A stretch of 64,000 bases of DNA from Enterobacteriaceae bacterium LSJC7 (GTDB lineage: Bacteria; Pseudomonadota; Gammaproteobacteria; Enterobacterales; Enterobacteriaceae): the NCBI GenBank assembly GCA_000302695.1, contig AMFN01000005.1, positions 219,027 through 283,026 on the forward strand, given 5' to 3'. The translations under genes were made by a program, and so were the position numbers. Shown here piece after piece: positions 9,353 to 18,444 of the stretch (position 1 is the stretch's first letter; each line of letters opens with the position of its first letter). A model generated the notes under the pieces. It searched no databases. It saw nothing but the letters and a program-made list of their open reading frames with translations, and was not told the origin of the DNA.

Positions 9353-9539
9353 GGGGTTTTCATTCACCATTAGCGAAAATGTTCTGAACCTGACGGGTTA
9401 GACGTTCTCAACAGACGGGGCGCTGCGTAGTGTGCGCCTTTCTGCTGGCGACAGTGAGCAGGAAGAATGGAATTGGGCCGTGGCCTTGTAAGCCGTCTTC
9501 GTAAATAAAAGGCAGCAACCTGGCCACTGCATCGCGCGT

Positions 9540-10439
9540 TTACGCTCTTTTTTGTAGACGCAAAGCCTCTACCACGCGCTCAAACGCTGCGGGCAGATGC
9601 TGACGGCTGGGGTAATACAGATAATAACCCGGAAAGTGCGGACACCAGTCGGCAAGTAGCCCGGTCAGATGCCCTGAGGCAAGGTGCCTTGCCACCAGAT
9701 CCTGAGGAACATACGCAAGCCCCGCGCCGTCCAGCGCCGCCTGAATCATCAGAAAGGTGTTATTAAAAACCGTTTGCCCTTCAACCCGCACATTGATTCT
9801 CTCGCTGCCCTGCGCAAACTCCCAGGCGTAAAGCGCACCATGGGTCGGCAGTCGCAGATTAATGCAGTTGTGCACCACAAGGTCTGCCGGACTGATTACC
9901 GGCGCTTTACCCGCCAGGTAACCAGGTGCTGCCACCACCGCCATTTGCACATCTGGCGTCAGGCGCACGGCAATCATGTCCTTATCCACCTGGTCGCCCA
10001 TGCGTACTCCGGCATCAAACTGCCGGGCGGCAATATCGGTCAACTCATAACCCACGCTAAATTCAATCTGGATATCCGGGTATTCATCGAGCAATGGCCG
10101 CAGCCGCGGCCAGAGGACGGTGACAATGGCGTGATCGTTGGCGGTAATGCGCACCGTGCCTGCCGGTTTGTCACGGTCAGCGCGCAACGCCGCCAGTTCA
10201 GACTCAATTTCATCAAGCCGCGGGCCAAGAACACCCAGCAGGCGATGCCCGGCCTGTGTCGGGGAAACGCTGCGCGTAGTGCGAATTAACAGCCGCACGC
10301 CAAGGCGCGCCTCAAGCCCCAGCAGCGTATGGCTCAGCGCAGAGCGCGAAACGCCAAGCAGGGCCGCCGCGCGGGTAAAGCTGCGCTCGCGGGCGACGGT
10401 CACAAAGGCCTGGAGGTCGTTTAGTTTTTCTTTTGTCAT
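9540..10439 (-). CDS. LysR-family transcriptional regulator
   Basis: The product has 299 residues from the ATG at 10437-10439; a TTG five codons upstream is the only alternative and neither has a clear ribosome site. The winged helix-turn-helix at residues 5-65 contains SFTRAAALLGVSRSALSHT and the family hallmark RLLIRTTRSVSPT. The effector-binding domain covers about 90-295, of the group that includes DmlR/YhjC-like proteins. The gene is divergent from the CMD-cupin fusion at 10564 with a 124-base gap, the usual layout for a LysR protein and its target. The gap holds a dyad-like stretch around 10440-10472 with repeated TGCA elements, which may be its binding site. The inducer is unknown. Confidence 0.9.
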   Translation of the reverse strand: MTKEKLNDLQAFVTVARERSFTRAAALLGVSRSALSHTLLGLEARLGVRLLIRTTRSVSPTQAGHRLLGVLGPRLDEIESELAALRADRDKPAGTVRITANDHAIVTVLWPRLRPLLDEYPDIQIEFSVGYELTDIAARQFDAGVRMGDQVDKDMIAVRLTPDVQMAVVAAPGYLAGKAPVISPADLVVHNCINLRLPTHGALYAWEFAQGSERINVRVEGQTVFNNTFLMIQAALDGAGLAYVPQDLVARHLASGHLTGLLADWCPHFPGYYLYYPSRQHLPAAFERVVEALRLQKRA

Positions 10440-10563
10440 GATTGGTGAATGCAATGCACCAGTGTATGCACATTTGTGTAGCTTATCATTTAATCAGCCT
10501 TTCAATACACTTTCTCCGTGAACGCTATTTCCCTTTCTTCTGCGCGCCCTCTGGAGGTGAGCA

Positions 10564-11634
10564 ATGCAAAATCTTTTAAGCCAAAAACAGCAGGCCGTCA
10601 TTCCGGTAGCGGCCTTTGCCGCCCGCGGTGATATCGCGCTACTGAATACGGCGCTCAACGAGGCACTTAACCTCGGCATGACGGTTAACGAGGTTAAAGA
10701 AGTGCTGGTTCAGCTGTATGCCTATGCCGGCTTTCCCAGAAGCCTGAATGCGCTCGGTGCGCTGATGGCGCTACTGCAACATCGCCAGCAACAGGGTCTT
10801 AATGACGAAACGGGACAAGACGCAACACCGGTCCCCGGCCACGAAAACAGCCTTGAAACCGGCACCCGCAACCAGACACAGCTGGTCGGTCAGCCCGTGG
10901 GCGGCCCGCTGTTTGACTTTGCGCCCGCCATTGACCAGTTCCTTAAGTCTCACCTTTTCGGCGATATTTTTATGCGCGACGCGCTGGACTGGCAGACCCG
11001 GGAACTGGCCACAATTTCGGCGCTGGCGGCACTCTCTGGCGTCAACAGCCAGCTTAAAAGCCATTTTGCCATGTGCCTGAATACCGGGCTTAGCGCCGGG
11101 CAGCTGTGGGAGTTTGTCGAGGTGCTGGAACAAAAACTGGGGAGCGCGCTGGCGGCTAATGCCAGCGCGGTGCTGGCAGAGGTGCTCCCCAGACCGCAGA
11201 CCCATCCTGTAATAAAGGAAAACACCATGACCGCGCAGTTTGACGGCAACGGCATTTTCCCGAAAGGGCCAAAAAACGAGGCATACGCGCAGTATTTCCA
11301 GGGCACCAGCTACCTGAACATGCTTTCCACCGAGGGCGTAAAAGTCGGCAATGTGGTGTTTGAACCCGGTTGTCGCAACGACTGGCATATCCACCACAAA
11401 GGCGGGCAGACTCTGCTGGTGACCGGCGGGCATGGCTGGTATCAACAATGGAATCAACCGGCTCGCCGCCTGCACGCTGGCGATGTGGTGAATATCCCCG
11501 CTGGCGCTAAACACTGGCACGGTGCAGCCGCAGACAGCTGGTTTGCGCATATTGCCATTGAGGTCCCCGCCGAGGGCGCGTCCACCGAATGGCTGGAGCC
11601 GGTGTCTGAACAGGACTACCGCGCACTGCCGTAA
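10564..11634 (+). CDS. Cytoplasmic CMD-cupin fusion protein
   Basis: The product has 356 residues with a good ribosome site (TGGAGGTGAGCA) and no signal peptide. Residues about 15-200 form the CMD part ([32 protein letters not shown]), and about 240-355 form a cupin barrel with motif 1 PGCRNDWHIHHKGGQ and motif 2 GDVVNIPAGAKHWHGA. Both halves are paralogues of the two separate exported proteins encoded at 8155 and 8606, in swapped order. The joint still carries a ribosome-site-like AAAGGAAAACACC and an in-frame ATG at 11227, as if two adjacent genes had fused and the cupin could also be made alone. Divergent from a LysR gene that probably controls it. The reaction is unknown. Confidence 0.85.
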   Translation: MQNLLSQKQQAVIPVAAFAARGDIALLNTALNEALNLGMTVNEVKEVLVQLYAYAGFPRSLNALGALMALLQHRQQQGLNDETGQDATPVPGHENSLETGTRNQTQLVGQPVGGPLFDFAPAIDQFLKSHLFGDIFMRDALDWQTRELATISALAALSGVNSQLKSHFAMCLNTGLSAGQLWEFVEVLEQKLGSALAANASAVLAEVLPRPQTHPVIKENTMTAQFDGNGIFPKGPKNEAYAQYFQGTSYLNMLSTEGVKVGNVVFEPGCRNDWHIHHKGGQTLLVTGGHGWYQQWNQPARRLHAGDVVNIPAGAKHWHGAAADSWFAHIAIEVPAEGASTEWLEPVSEQDYRALP

Positions 11635-11762
11635 CGCGGGCTTTTCATCGACCACATAGCGGTGCTGGCGCAGCCTACAAAAGCACCGCGCATGCCCTCT
11701 GGCACACGCATTCGCAGGCGCCTGACCATAACAAACCGTATGGAATAAACCGCGCCACCATT

Positions 11763-11790
11763 CTGACAAAATTGTTATATCGCCGTCAGG
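11763..11790 (+). promoter_or_regulatory. Composite CusR-like operator, site 3 (upstream of DUF1471 gene)
   Basis: CTGACAA-AAT-TGTTATA at 11763-11779, then CGTCAGG at 11784, 21 bases from the site start as at the other two sites. Over 39 bases from the site start it matches site 2 at 28 positions. It lies about 95 bases before the DUF1471 start. Confidence 0.6.
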
Positions 11791-11885
11791 CTGACGACAG
11801 TTCAGGTCGGTATAGTGCAATGAAACGTCACGGGAAACGGCCATGACGGTAACTTTTCTCAGCCCTGCTTATTGAGGTAGACACC

Positions 11886-12137
11886 ATGAAAGCGACATTT
11901 ATTGCTGCACTGTTACTGAGTTTTGCCACGCTGAATAGCGCCTTTGCCGCCCAGCTGGTCAATAATACCGACGGAAAAGAGAAGATAGGCGTTGTCTCCG
12001 TGGGCGGCGCTTATACCCTGGACGATCTGTCAGAGGCGCTCTCACGCAAGGCCGATAAACAAGGCGCCAGTGAGTATAAAATTATCTCGGCTGCGGGTAA
12101 TAATAAGCTGTACGGCGTGGCAGAAATTTATCGCTAA
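11886..12137 (+). CDS. DUF1471 (YdgH/BhsA/McbA-type) small exported protein
   Basis: The product has 83 residues with ribosome site TGAGGTAG. The N-terminal 21 residues are a Sec signal peptide ending AFAA-Q. The mature part of about 62 residues has the DUF1471 pattern: KIGVVSVGGAYTLDDL near the start and a final strand NNKLYGVAEIYR. Members such as BhsA, McbA and YahO are periplasmic or outer-membrane stress proteins induced by metals, acid or chlorine species; their molecular function is poorly known. A CusR-like composite operator lies upstream, so it probably belongs to the regulon of the two-component system at 5923-8061. Confidence 0.88.
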   Translation: MKATFIAALLLSFATLNSAFAAQLVNNTDGKEKIGVVSVGGAYTLDDLSEALSRKADKQGASEYKIISAAGNNKLYGVAEIYR

Positions 12138-12340
12138 ATCAGCAAAAGACACAGCCAGTCTGTGTTCTCATGATAATAACGCCTGGCCGGTATGCTTATT
12201 TAATCAATAGCGCCGTCGCCTGTAAGAATAAAAGGGCCAGATCCTGCGGTTAATGATATCGCCAGACCTGATGCGGTATCCGCTTCCCGGTCTTATTTAA
12301 AATGCAGGCGCTATTAACCGGCTGGCCTGAGCGAGCTAAA

Positions 12341-12371
12341 CCGCTTGTGAAGTCTTCTACCTCACAAGCGG
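12341..12371 (-). terminator. Hairpin downstream of the lipoprotein gene
   Basis: Ten-base perfect arms (12341-12350 and 12362-12371) with an 11-base loop, 14 bases beyond the stop of the leftward lipoprotein gene. Only three T residues follow on the minus strand, so it is a weak terminator candidate. Confidence 0.5.
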
Positions 12372-12385
12372 CTATCGTTACCCGC

Positions 12386-13423
12386 TTAACGCACTTTAGG
12401 CAACCATATCTCTAAATGGCCGGGAGCCGCAGGTAGCCCGATTTTTTTCAGCTCCGCGTTAGGATAAAGTTTCTGTAACTCAGAGAGCGCACGCAGTGCA
12501 TCCTGTCTGTCGCCATTGTTAAACAAACGCACCTGCGCGGTATCAGGCATTTCAGATGAGGTCAGCTTCTCAATGCCCATGACATTAAACTGACTTGCCT
12601 TCAACGCCTTCGAGATAACCATCCCGGCATCCGACGCATCCAGCCTGTCCTGCTGAATGAAGGTTCTTCCCTGGACATTTTGCACGGTCGGTTTTTCAAA
12701 TGCAGGGACAGAACTCTCTGCTGTTGTCGTCACTTGTGAAATAATTTGCAGGAAACCCACCGTTTTATCGTCAGTCAGGCTCAGTCCATTTTCCTTGCTC
12801 CCATTGACGTTAAACGACGCTATTTTTTGCACGCTTCCAGCGATAGTCGCCTTTTTGGATTTCTCCAGGCTAAAGTCACGCTGGCCTTCCACATATCCCC
12901 TGACTAACCAGGCCGTATTCCCTTTGATGATTTCCCGACAGCCTGCATTACTCAATGTTTTTTTCAGATCCGTATCTGCCAGAGTCTGTAGGCTGGTTTT
13001 TTTGACCGAGAACGTCACTTTATCAGTGGTGGAAACCTTCACGCCGAAATCGGTGAGTTTGTTGATGACCTCGTTATCAAGACCCAAATCAACAGCCAGG
13101 GCTTTTGATAGCGTATACGTTGGAAAGAGACTGGGGGCATCATACGCCACGGGTGTCGAGGTGGGCGTGCATGCCGAGTAGTCGATTGGGATTGTGCTAC
13201 CGGCTCTCATCAACGTACCTATCGGGTAAGCCACCTGGGTGACGATAATTTTAAAATCATCGGCCGAACCAATTTTCTGGGCGCTTCTGGCTGCCAGTTC
13301 AGCCTGAAACTGATCGAACTGATTAAAATAGGCGGCGGGCGGCGCAGGCGTAGTTGGGTTATATGGGCAGCCAGTGAGAAGCGGTACAACCAGCGCGCAA
13401 GCAAAAACGTATTTATTATTCAT
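12386..13423 (-). CDS. Lipoprotein of unknown function
   Basis: The product has 345 residues from an ATG with ribosome site AAGAGGTC. The N-terminus is a lipoprotein signal with lipobox LLTG-C (Cys19), followed by a Pro-rich linker (PYNPTTPAPP). The residue after Cys is Pro, not Asp, so outer-membrane sorting is likely. No family was recognised. Visible features are two further Cys in the mature part (in DYSACTP and NAGCRE), a middle region rich in Lys and Thr, and a C-terminal segment GDRQDALRALSELQKLYPNAE that resembles a short helical repeat. Codon use is more AT-rich than in the flanking backbone genes, and no close neighbour shares its strand, so it may have been acquired. It appears monocistronic. 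Confidence 0.75.
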   Translation of the reverse strand: MNNKYVFACALVVPLLTGCPYNPTTPAPPAAYFNQFDQFQAELAARSAQKIGSADDFKIIVTQVAYPIGTLMRAGSTIPIDYSACTPTSTPVAYDAPSLFPTYTLSKALAVDLGLDNEVINKLTDFGVKVSTTDKVTFSVKKTSLQTLADTDLKKTLSNAGCREIIKGNTAWLVRGYVEGQRDFSLEKSKKATIAGSVQKIASFNVNGSKENGLSLTDDKTVGFLQIISQVTTTAESSVPAFEKPTVQNVQGRTFIQQDRLDASDAGMVISKALKASQFNVMGIEKLTSSEMPDTAQVRLFNNGDRQDALRALSELQKLYPNAELKKIGLPAAPGHLEIWLPKVR

Positions 13424-13800
13424 TTTGACCTCTTAACTTTCATTGGACGTATTTATTTAAGAGACAACGTTACTGTGCATATGATTGTTAGTCATAGATA
13501 TATACTGTATATAGTGTCCCGTAGCGCTCCGGTTAAGCACATAAAAACCTGCCGCACCGGTTTAACAACGTGGCATTAATATAAGCACACTGAGTGTGGA
13601 TGCTATTTTAATACCTGCAACAGCTATATACTTTTAACATATATCCTTTACACTCCTCCCCCACGCGTTACGTGGAATACATGGCGACATTTTCAAAATA
13701 ACGCGCGGACAAGACCCAAACAGAGCTACCGCCACTTATTTTTGTGTGCGGCCGATTATTTCCAGCACAAGAAAAGTGCGCCATCCTGCGGGCTTATCAC

Positions 13801-13827
13801 GTTAACATCGCGTATGCGGATGTTAAC
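13801..13827. repeat. Nine-base inverted repeat, possible operator
   Basis: GTTAACATC (13801-13809) and GATGTTAAC (13819-13827) are perfect complements with a nine-base spacer, so the arms lie about two helical turns apart. This suits a dimeric regulator. No gene start is close: the nearest is the lipoprotein start 378 bases to the left. Confidence 0.4.
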
Positions 13828-14114
13828 TGGCCCGCCTTTGCGGCATAGCGCAGCATGGATTAGCGCCGTCATTAATAATGAGTAAACGCTATCAACCTGT
13901 CGTGGTCAATGATAGCTGAATCGTTATTTCTTAAAATAACTCTGTTATAACGATTAATATCGAAAACCATCTGAGCAATCAGCCTGGCTGATTAAAAACA
14001 TTATATTCAGCCCGCAAAATATAACCTTTCACGACAGAAAAATTGTTTATTCTCGGGTATTACACCATTTTTATTATCTTAAATAAGGCAGTGTTTATAT
14101 ATTATTGCCTTTAC

Positions 14115-14155
14115 AAGATGGGCAGCCACACTTTGTAATGAATGGTGCCCATCTT
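14115..14155. repeat. Ten-base inverted repeat downstream of yhiN
   Basis: AAGATGGGCA (14115-14124) and TGCCCATCTT (14146-14155) with a 21-base loop, 45 bases beyond the yhiN stop. No T-run follows on either strand. It could stabilise the 3' end of the yhiN transcript. Confidence 0.4.
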
Positions 14156-14200
14156 AAACGTTGCCCCAGGTACGAAAAAACAGGCAACAGCGCTTTTTTG

Positions 14201-15397
14201 TCACTTAGCCTCAACCAGCGCCTGCGCACAGGCCCAGGCGGAACTCCACGCCCACTGGAAGTTGTAACCGCCAAGCCAGCCGGTGACGTCCACCACCTCA
14301 CCAATAAAATAAATCCCCGGCACGTCGCGTGCTTCCATGGTGCGCGACGACAGCGCGTGGGTATCTACGCCACCGAGCGTGACCTCCGCGGTGCGGTAGC
14401 CTTCAGTGCCGTTTGGCTGGACCTGCCAGCCGTGCAGACGCTCTGCCAGCGCCGTTTGCTCACGCGTGTGCAGCTGTTTTAGGGTGACATCGGGAATATC
14501 GCCTGTGGCCTGCATAATTTCCACCAGTCGCTTTGGCAGCAGCTGGGAGAGCGCCGTTTTCAGGTTCTGGTCAGGATTACTGGCACGACGCACATCAAGG
14601 AAGGCCTCCACGCTCTGGTCCGGCAGCAGGTTAATGGTCACGCGCTCGCCCGGTTGCCAGTAGCTGGATATTTGCAAAATCGCCGGGCCAGACAGCCCGC
14701 GGTGGGTGAAGAGGATATTTTCACGAAAGCTGGTGCCGTTGTGGGCGCTCACCACCGCCTCAACCGAGACGCCAGACAGCGTGTTGAACTGCTCAAGCTG
14801 CGGCTTGTGCAGCGTAAAAGGCACCAGCCCTGCGCGCGTGGGCAGCACCTTCAGACCAAACTGCTCGGCAATTTTATAGCCAAACGGTGTGGCCCCCAGC
14901 CCCGGCATCGACAGGCCACCGCTGGCAATCACCAGCCGCGGCGCCTGCACCTCAGCGCCGTTAAGCGTGAGCGTGTAGCCTGCGTCAGTGCGTTCAGTGT
15001 GCAGAATGTCGCTACGCAGTCGCTGCGTGACGTTGCCCTTCTCGCATTCGGCCACCAGCATATCGACAATCTGTTGTGCCGAGTCGTCGCAAAACAGCTG
15101 CCCGAGCGTTTTTTCATGACAGGCAATCTGGTAGCGCCCAACGAGATCGATAAAATCCCACTGGGTGTAGCGCGCCAGTGCAGACTTGCAGAAATGCGGG
15201 TTGTTACTCAGGTACGCGGCAGGTTCGATATACAGGTTGGTAAAATTACAGCGCCCGCCGCCTGACATCAAAATCTTGCGACCGGGCTTTTTACCGTTAT
15301 CAACAAGCAGCACATTCAACCCTTGCTGACCCGCCTGGGCGGCACAAAATAGCCCCGCAGCCCCGGCACCTACAATAATGACATCAAACTTTTCCAC
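14201..15397 (-). CDS. yhiN: YhiN-family FAD-dependent oxidoreductase (HI0933 family)
   Basis: The product has 398 residues from a GTG at 15395-15397, chosen because the dinucleotide fold starts directly after it (VEKFDVIIVGAGAAGLF) and the length matches E. coli YhiN (about 400). An in-frame start at 15460 would add 21 residues with no similarity. The FAD-binding GxGxxG lies at residues 10-15; the family motif GRKILMSGGGRCNFTN follows at about 38-53, and the C-terminal FAD-contact region is EVVDVTGWLGGYNFQWAW. The substrate is unknown for this conserved family. The gene is divergent from pitA, as in E. coli. Confidence 0.9.
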   Translation of the reverse strand: MEKFDVIIVGAGAAGLFCAAQAGQQGLNVLLVDNGKKPGRKILMSGGGRCNFTNLYIEPAAYLSNNPHFCKSALARYTQWDFIDLVGRYQIACHEKTLGQLFCDDSAQQIVDMLVAECEKGNVTQRLRSDILHTERTDAGYTLTLNGAEVQAPRLVIASGGLSMPGLGATPFGYKIAEQFGLKVLPTRAGLVPFTLHKPQLEQFNTLSGVSVEAVVSAHNGTSFRENILFTHRGLSGPAILQISSYWQPGERVTINLLPDQSVEAFLDVRRASNPDQNLKTALSQLLPKRLVEIMQATGDIPDVTLKQLHTREQTALAERLHGWQVQPNGTEGYRTAEVTLGGVDTHALSSRTMEARDVPGIYFIGEVVDVTGWLGGYNFQWAWSSAWACAQALVEAK

Positions 15398-15625
15398 GCT
15401 AAGCCCCCACTTTTGAGGGGGAAGATTGTAAAGTTTGCGCGCAGCCCGCACCAGCAGCAAAAACTGTCACATCCATTAACGAACTGAAAACTGGCGACAA
15501 ATTATTTATTTCTTTTACATTCACCGCGGTTAATGTCAAAAAAAGTCTATATTTCACTTTGCCCCCGCCGCCATTGTCCCGGATAATGCGCCGCGTTCAT
15601 GTCCTGATTAAATGGCGTAACGTCT

Positions 15626-17125
15626 ATGCTACATCTATTTGCCGGCCTGGATCTGCATACCGGGCTTTTGTTAGTACTTGCTCTGATCTTTGTTCTGTTC
15701 TACGAAGCCATCAACGGCTTCCATGACACAGCCAACGCAGTGGCAACGGTTATCTATACCCGCGCGATGCGGTCACAGATTGCGGTTGTTATGGCTGCGG
15801 TGTTCAATTTCCTCGGCGTACTGCTGGGTGGCCTGAGTGTGGCCTATGCCATTGTGCATATGCTCCCCACGGACCTCCTGCTTAACGTCGGCTCCACTCA
15901 CGGCCTTGCCATGGTCTTTTCCATGCTCCTGGCGGCCATTATCTGGAACCTCGGCACCTGGTATTTTGGGCTGCCAGCCTCCAGCTCCCATACGCTTATT
16001 GGCGCTATTATCGGCATCGGTCTGACCAATGCGCTGATGACCGGCACCTCTATCGTTGAAGCGCTGAATATCCCGAAAGTGCTTGGCATTTTTGGTTCGC
16101 TGATTATCTCTCCCATTGTGGGGCTGGTGGTCGCAGGCGGCATGATTTTCCTGCTGCGCCGCTTCTGGAGCGGCACCAAAAAACGCCGCCGTATCCACCT
16201 CACCCCGGCCGAACGTGAAAAGAAAGACGGCAAGAAAAAGCCGCCGTTCTGGACCCGTATTGCCCTTATCCTTTCTGCTATCGGCGTGAGCTTCTCGCAC
16301 GGCGCGAATGATGGTCAGAAAGGCATTGGTCTGGTGATGCTGGTGCTGATTGGTGTGGCACCGGCGGGCTTCGTGGTTAACATGAATGCCAGCGGTTACG
16401 ACATTGCGCGCACCCGGGATGCCGTCAACAGCGTTGAACAGTATTTCCTGCAAAACAGCGCTTCGCTCAAGCATGTGATTGATATGAGCCCGGTTATCCC
16501 CACGCCGGAAGAGAGCGAAGCCGGTAAACCGCAGGAGTTCCACTGCGATGCCGGACGTGCCGTGCTCGCGCTTGAGCGCGCCAAAGGCATGCTCAACGGT
16601 CTGGAAAGCTATGACAAGCTGTCAGTTGAAGCGCGCGGTGATATGCGCCGTCTGCTGCTGTGCGTCTCCGACACCGCCGATAAAGTGGCGCGTCTGCCGG
16701 AAACCAAAGCTGACGATAAGCGCTACCTGAAAGAGCTTAAGAGCGACATGCTCTATACCATTGAGTACGCCCCAATCTGGATAATCATGGCCGTCGCCCT
16801 GGCGCTGGGTATTGGTACGATGATTGGCTGGCGTCGTGTGGCGACCACCATCGGTGAGAAAATCGGTAAGAAAGGTATGACCTACGCACAGGGGATGTCA
16901 GCGCAGATGACAGCGGCTATCTCCATTGGCGTGGCCAGTTATACCGGGATGCCGGTTTCAACCACCCATGTGCTGTCCTCTTCCGTGGCGGGCACCATGA
17001 TCGTGGACGGCGGCGGTCTGCAGCGTAAAACAGTAACCAATATTCTGATGGCCTGGGTCTTCACCCTGCCAGCCTCAATTGGCCTGTCGAGCGGTCTGTA
17101 CTGGCTGTCGCTACAGCTGATATAA
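15626..17125 (+). CDS. pitA: Low-affinity inorganic phosphate transporter PitA
   Basis: The product has 499 residues, the E. coli length. It is an inner-membrane proton symporter for metal-phosphate complexes, which also admits zinc and other divalent metals. The two inverted PiT signature repeats are visible: [11 protein letters not shown] near residue 32 and [14 protein letters not shown] near residue 224. About ten membrane helices flank a hydrophilic central loop (about residues 185-205 and 255-380). The gene lies in its conserved place between yhiN and uspB and ends in a strong intrinsic terminator. Confidence 0.97.
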   Translation: MLHLFAGLDLHTGLLLVLALIFVLFYEAINGFHDTANAVATVIYTRAMRSQIAVVMAAVFNFLGVLLGGLSVAYAIVHMLPTDLLLNVGSTHGLAMVFSMLLAAIIWNLGTWYFGLPASSSHTLIGAIIGIGLTNALMTGTSIVEALNIPKVLGIFGSLIISPIVGLVVAGGMIFLLRRFWSGTKKRRRIHLTPAEREKKDGKKKPPFWTRIALILSAIGVSFSHGANDGQKGIGLVMLVLIGVAPAGFVVNMNASGYDIARTRDAVNSVEQYFLQNSASLKHVIDMSPVIPTPEESEAGKPQEFHCDAGRAVLALERAKGMLNGLESYDKLSVEARGDMRRLLLCVSDTADKVARLPETKADDKRYLKELKSDMLYTIEYAPIWIIMAVALALGIGTMIGWRRVATTIGEKIGKKGMTYAQGMSAQMTAAISIGVASYTGMPVSTTHVLSSSVAGTMIVDGGGLQRKTVTNILMAWVFTLPASIGLSSGLYWLSLQLI

Positions 17126-17140
17126 ACGCAGCACAACGAA

Positions 17141-17167
17141 AAGGCGGGTCAGTGACCCGCCTTTTTT
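17141..17167 (+). terminator. Intrinsic terminator of pitA (probably shared with uspB)
   Basis: AAGGCGGGTC-AGT-GACCCGCCTT stem followed by a T-run. The convergent uspB gene ends at 17176 and has an A-run on its side, so the hairpin can work in both directions. Confidence 0.9.
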
Positions 17168-17175
17168 ATTGTGAC

Positions 17176-17511
17176 TCAGTGCCAGATAGCCAACGCAACC
17201 AGGCTAACCAACACCAGGCCGCACAGCGCGCTGGTGAGGATAAACTGGCGACGGACCCGCTCACAACGGCGAATAAATTCGTCATCATGGTGGTCAAGAT
17301 AACGCTGCGCATAGATATAGCGCACCAGACGTATTTGCTTACCGGGCTGGCCGTGCGAGGTAAAAAAACCCGCACCATCGACGTACTGGTATAACAGCGG
17401 ATCGCAGCCCCGTAGCACGACCAACAGCGCGCGCAACGATGAGAAATAGCGCGCCATATTCGCAACACAGACAACACACAAAGCCCAAAACAGCGCGACA
17501 GTGCTTACCAT
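17176..17511 (-). CDS. uspB: Universal stress protein B
   Basis: The product has 111 residues, as in E. coli. The start ATG at 17509-17511 has a GGGGGGAAG ribosome site; the longer open frame upstream is not part of the gene. UspB is a small inner-membrane protein with an N-terminal helix ([20 protein letters not shown]) and a C-terminal helix ([19 protein letters not shown]), with a charged middle domain containing [17 protein letters not shown]. In E. coli it is under RpoS control and affects ethanol tolerance in stationary phase. It is divergent from uspA, as in E. coli. Confidence 0.95.
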   Translation of the reverse strand: MVSTVALFWALCVVCVANMARYFSSLRALLVVLRGCDPLLYQYVDGAGFFTSHGQPGKQIRLVRYIYAQRYLDHHDDEFIRRCERVRRQFILTSALCGLVLVSLVALAIWH

Positions 17512-17917
17512 ACGTCTTCCCCCCTGGTTCTGCCCACAAAACCGCGCTCCGGGGCGTTGAACCTCATCCAGCTCACTTGCGCGACAGATGACAGAAAAAG
17601 CCAGCCTACGGTCTGGTACACCACCGTCTGGCTTACGATGGCGCGACAGCGGCATCGTCTATCCATAGTGTAGGAGATGTGCGGCTTTTTTTGCCACATA
17701 TCAAAACGGACATTCCGGGTTTGCGCTAAACCAGGTTCAGGGGGTAGCATGAAGGGCAACTGCATCATTATGTTGAAATTACATCTATAATTTACACATA
17801 AGGCAGGCATTTATTTCCGTAATTGAGGTACGCAGGATGCGGGCGAGAGGCTGGCATAAAGCAGCAGTCGTTTTCCGCTCCATCTGGTCATCGACATCTT
17901 AAGGAAGGAGTAACACC
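17512..17917. other. uspB-uspA divergent control region (406 bases)
   Basis: No gene is seen. The region must hold the promoters of uspB (leftward) and uspA (rightward). Open frames crossing it on the minus strand are extensions of the uspB frame without a valid start. A ribosome site AAGGAAGGAG precedes uspA. Confidence 0.6.
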
Positions 17918-18355
17918 ATGGCTTACAAACATATTCTTATCGCAGTCGATCTCTCACCGGAAAGCAAAGTGCTGGTAGAGAAAGCGGTATCGATGGCGCG
18001 TCCGTATAACGCGAAAGTTTCCCTGATTCATGTTGATGTGAACTACTCCGATCTCTACACCGGGCTGATTGACGTTAACCTGGGCGATATGCAAAAGCGC
18101 ATCTCTGAAGAAACGCACAATGCGCTGACGGAGCTGTCTACTGGCGCAGGCTATCCGATTACCGAAACCCTGAGCGGCAGTGGCGATCTGGGCCAGGTGC
18201 TGGTTGATGCGATTAAAAAGTACGATATGGACCTGGTGGTCTGCGGGCATCATCAGGACTTCTGGAGCAAGCTGATGTCGTCTGCACGCCAGCTTATCAA
18301 TACCGTGCATATCGATATGCTGATTGTGCCACTGCGCGACGAAGACGAGGATTAA
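17918..18355 (+). CDS. uspA: Universal stress protein A
   Basis: The product has 145 residues, one longer than in E. coli, and nearly the same sequence. It is a soluble Usp-fold dimer of the non-ATP-binding UspA class, induced by growth arrest and many stresses. The N-terminal strand [12 protein letters not shown] and the helix [20 protein letters not shown] are typical, and the C-terminus [20 protein letters not shown] is acidic. The ribosome site is AAGGAAGGAG. It is monocistronic, with a strong terminator after it. Confidence 0.97.
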   Translation: MAYKHILIAVDLSPESKVLVEKAVSMARPYNAKVSLIHVDVNYSDLYTGLIDVNLGDMQKRISEETHNALTELSTGAGYPITETLSGSGDLGQVLVDAIKKYDMDLVVCGHHQDFWSKLMSSARQLINTVHIDMLIVPLRDEDED

Positions 18356-18389
18356 CCCTCAGACGCGCAAGCGTAAGCACAAAACAACA

Positions 18390-18418
18390 CGCCGGGCATC
18401 ACTGCCCGGCGTTTTTTT
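18390..18418 (+). terminator. Intrinsic terminator of uspA
   Basis: CGCCGGGCA-TCAC-TGCCCGGCG stem followed by seven T residues, 35 bases beyond the uspA stop. Confidence 0.93.
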
Positions 18419-18444
18419 ATTGCCCAGAGATAGCCGTAGCCTGT

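Larger units (their letters stand above)
13424..14200. other. Intergenic region of 777 bases without a recognised gene
   Basis: No open frame with a convincing start was found on either strand. The right part of the region must carry the 3' end of yhiN transcription, and the left end the promoter of the lipoprotein gene. Two perfect inverted repeats are present, at 13801-13827 and 14115-14155, and are listed separately. Confidence 0.5.

Noticed and set aside
10771-11844. A 357-codon minus-strand frame opposite the CMD-cupin fusion
   Set aside because: The plus-strand product has two clear domains; the minus-strand frame has none.
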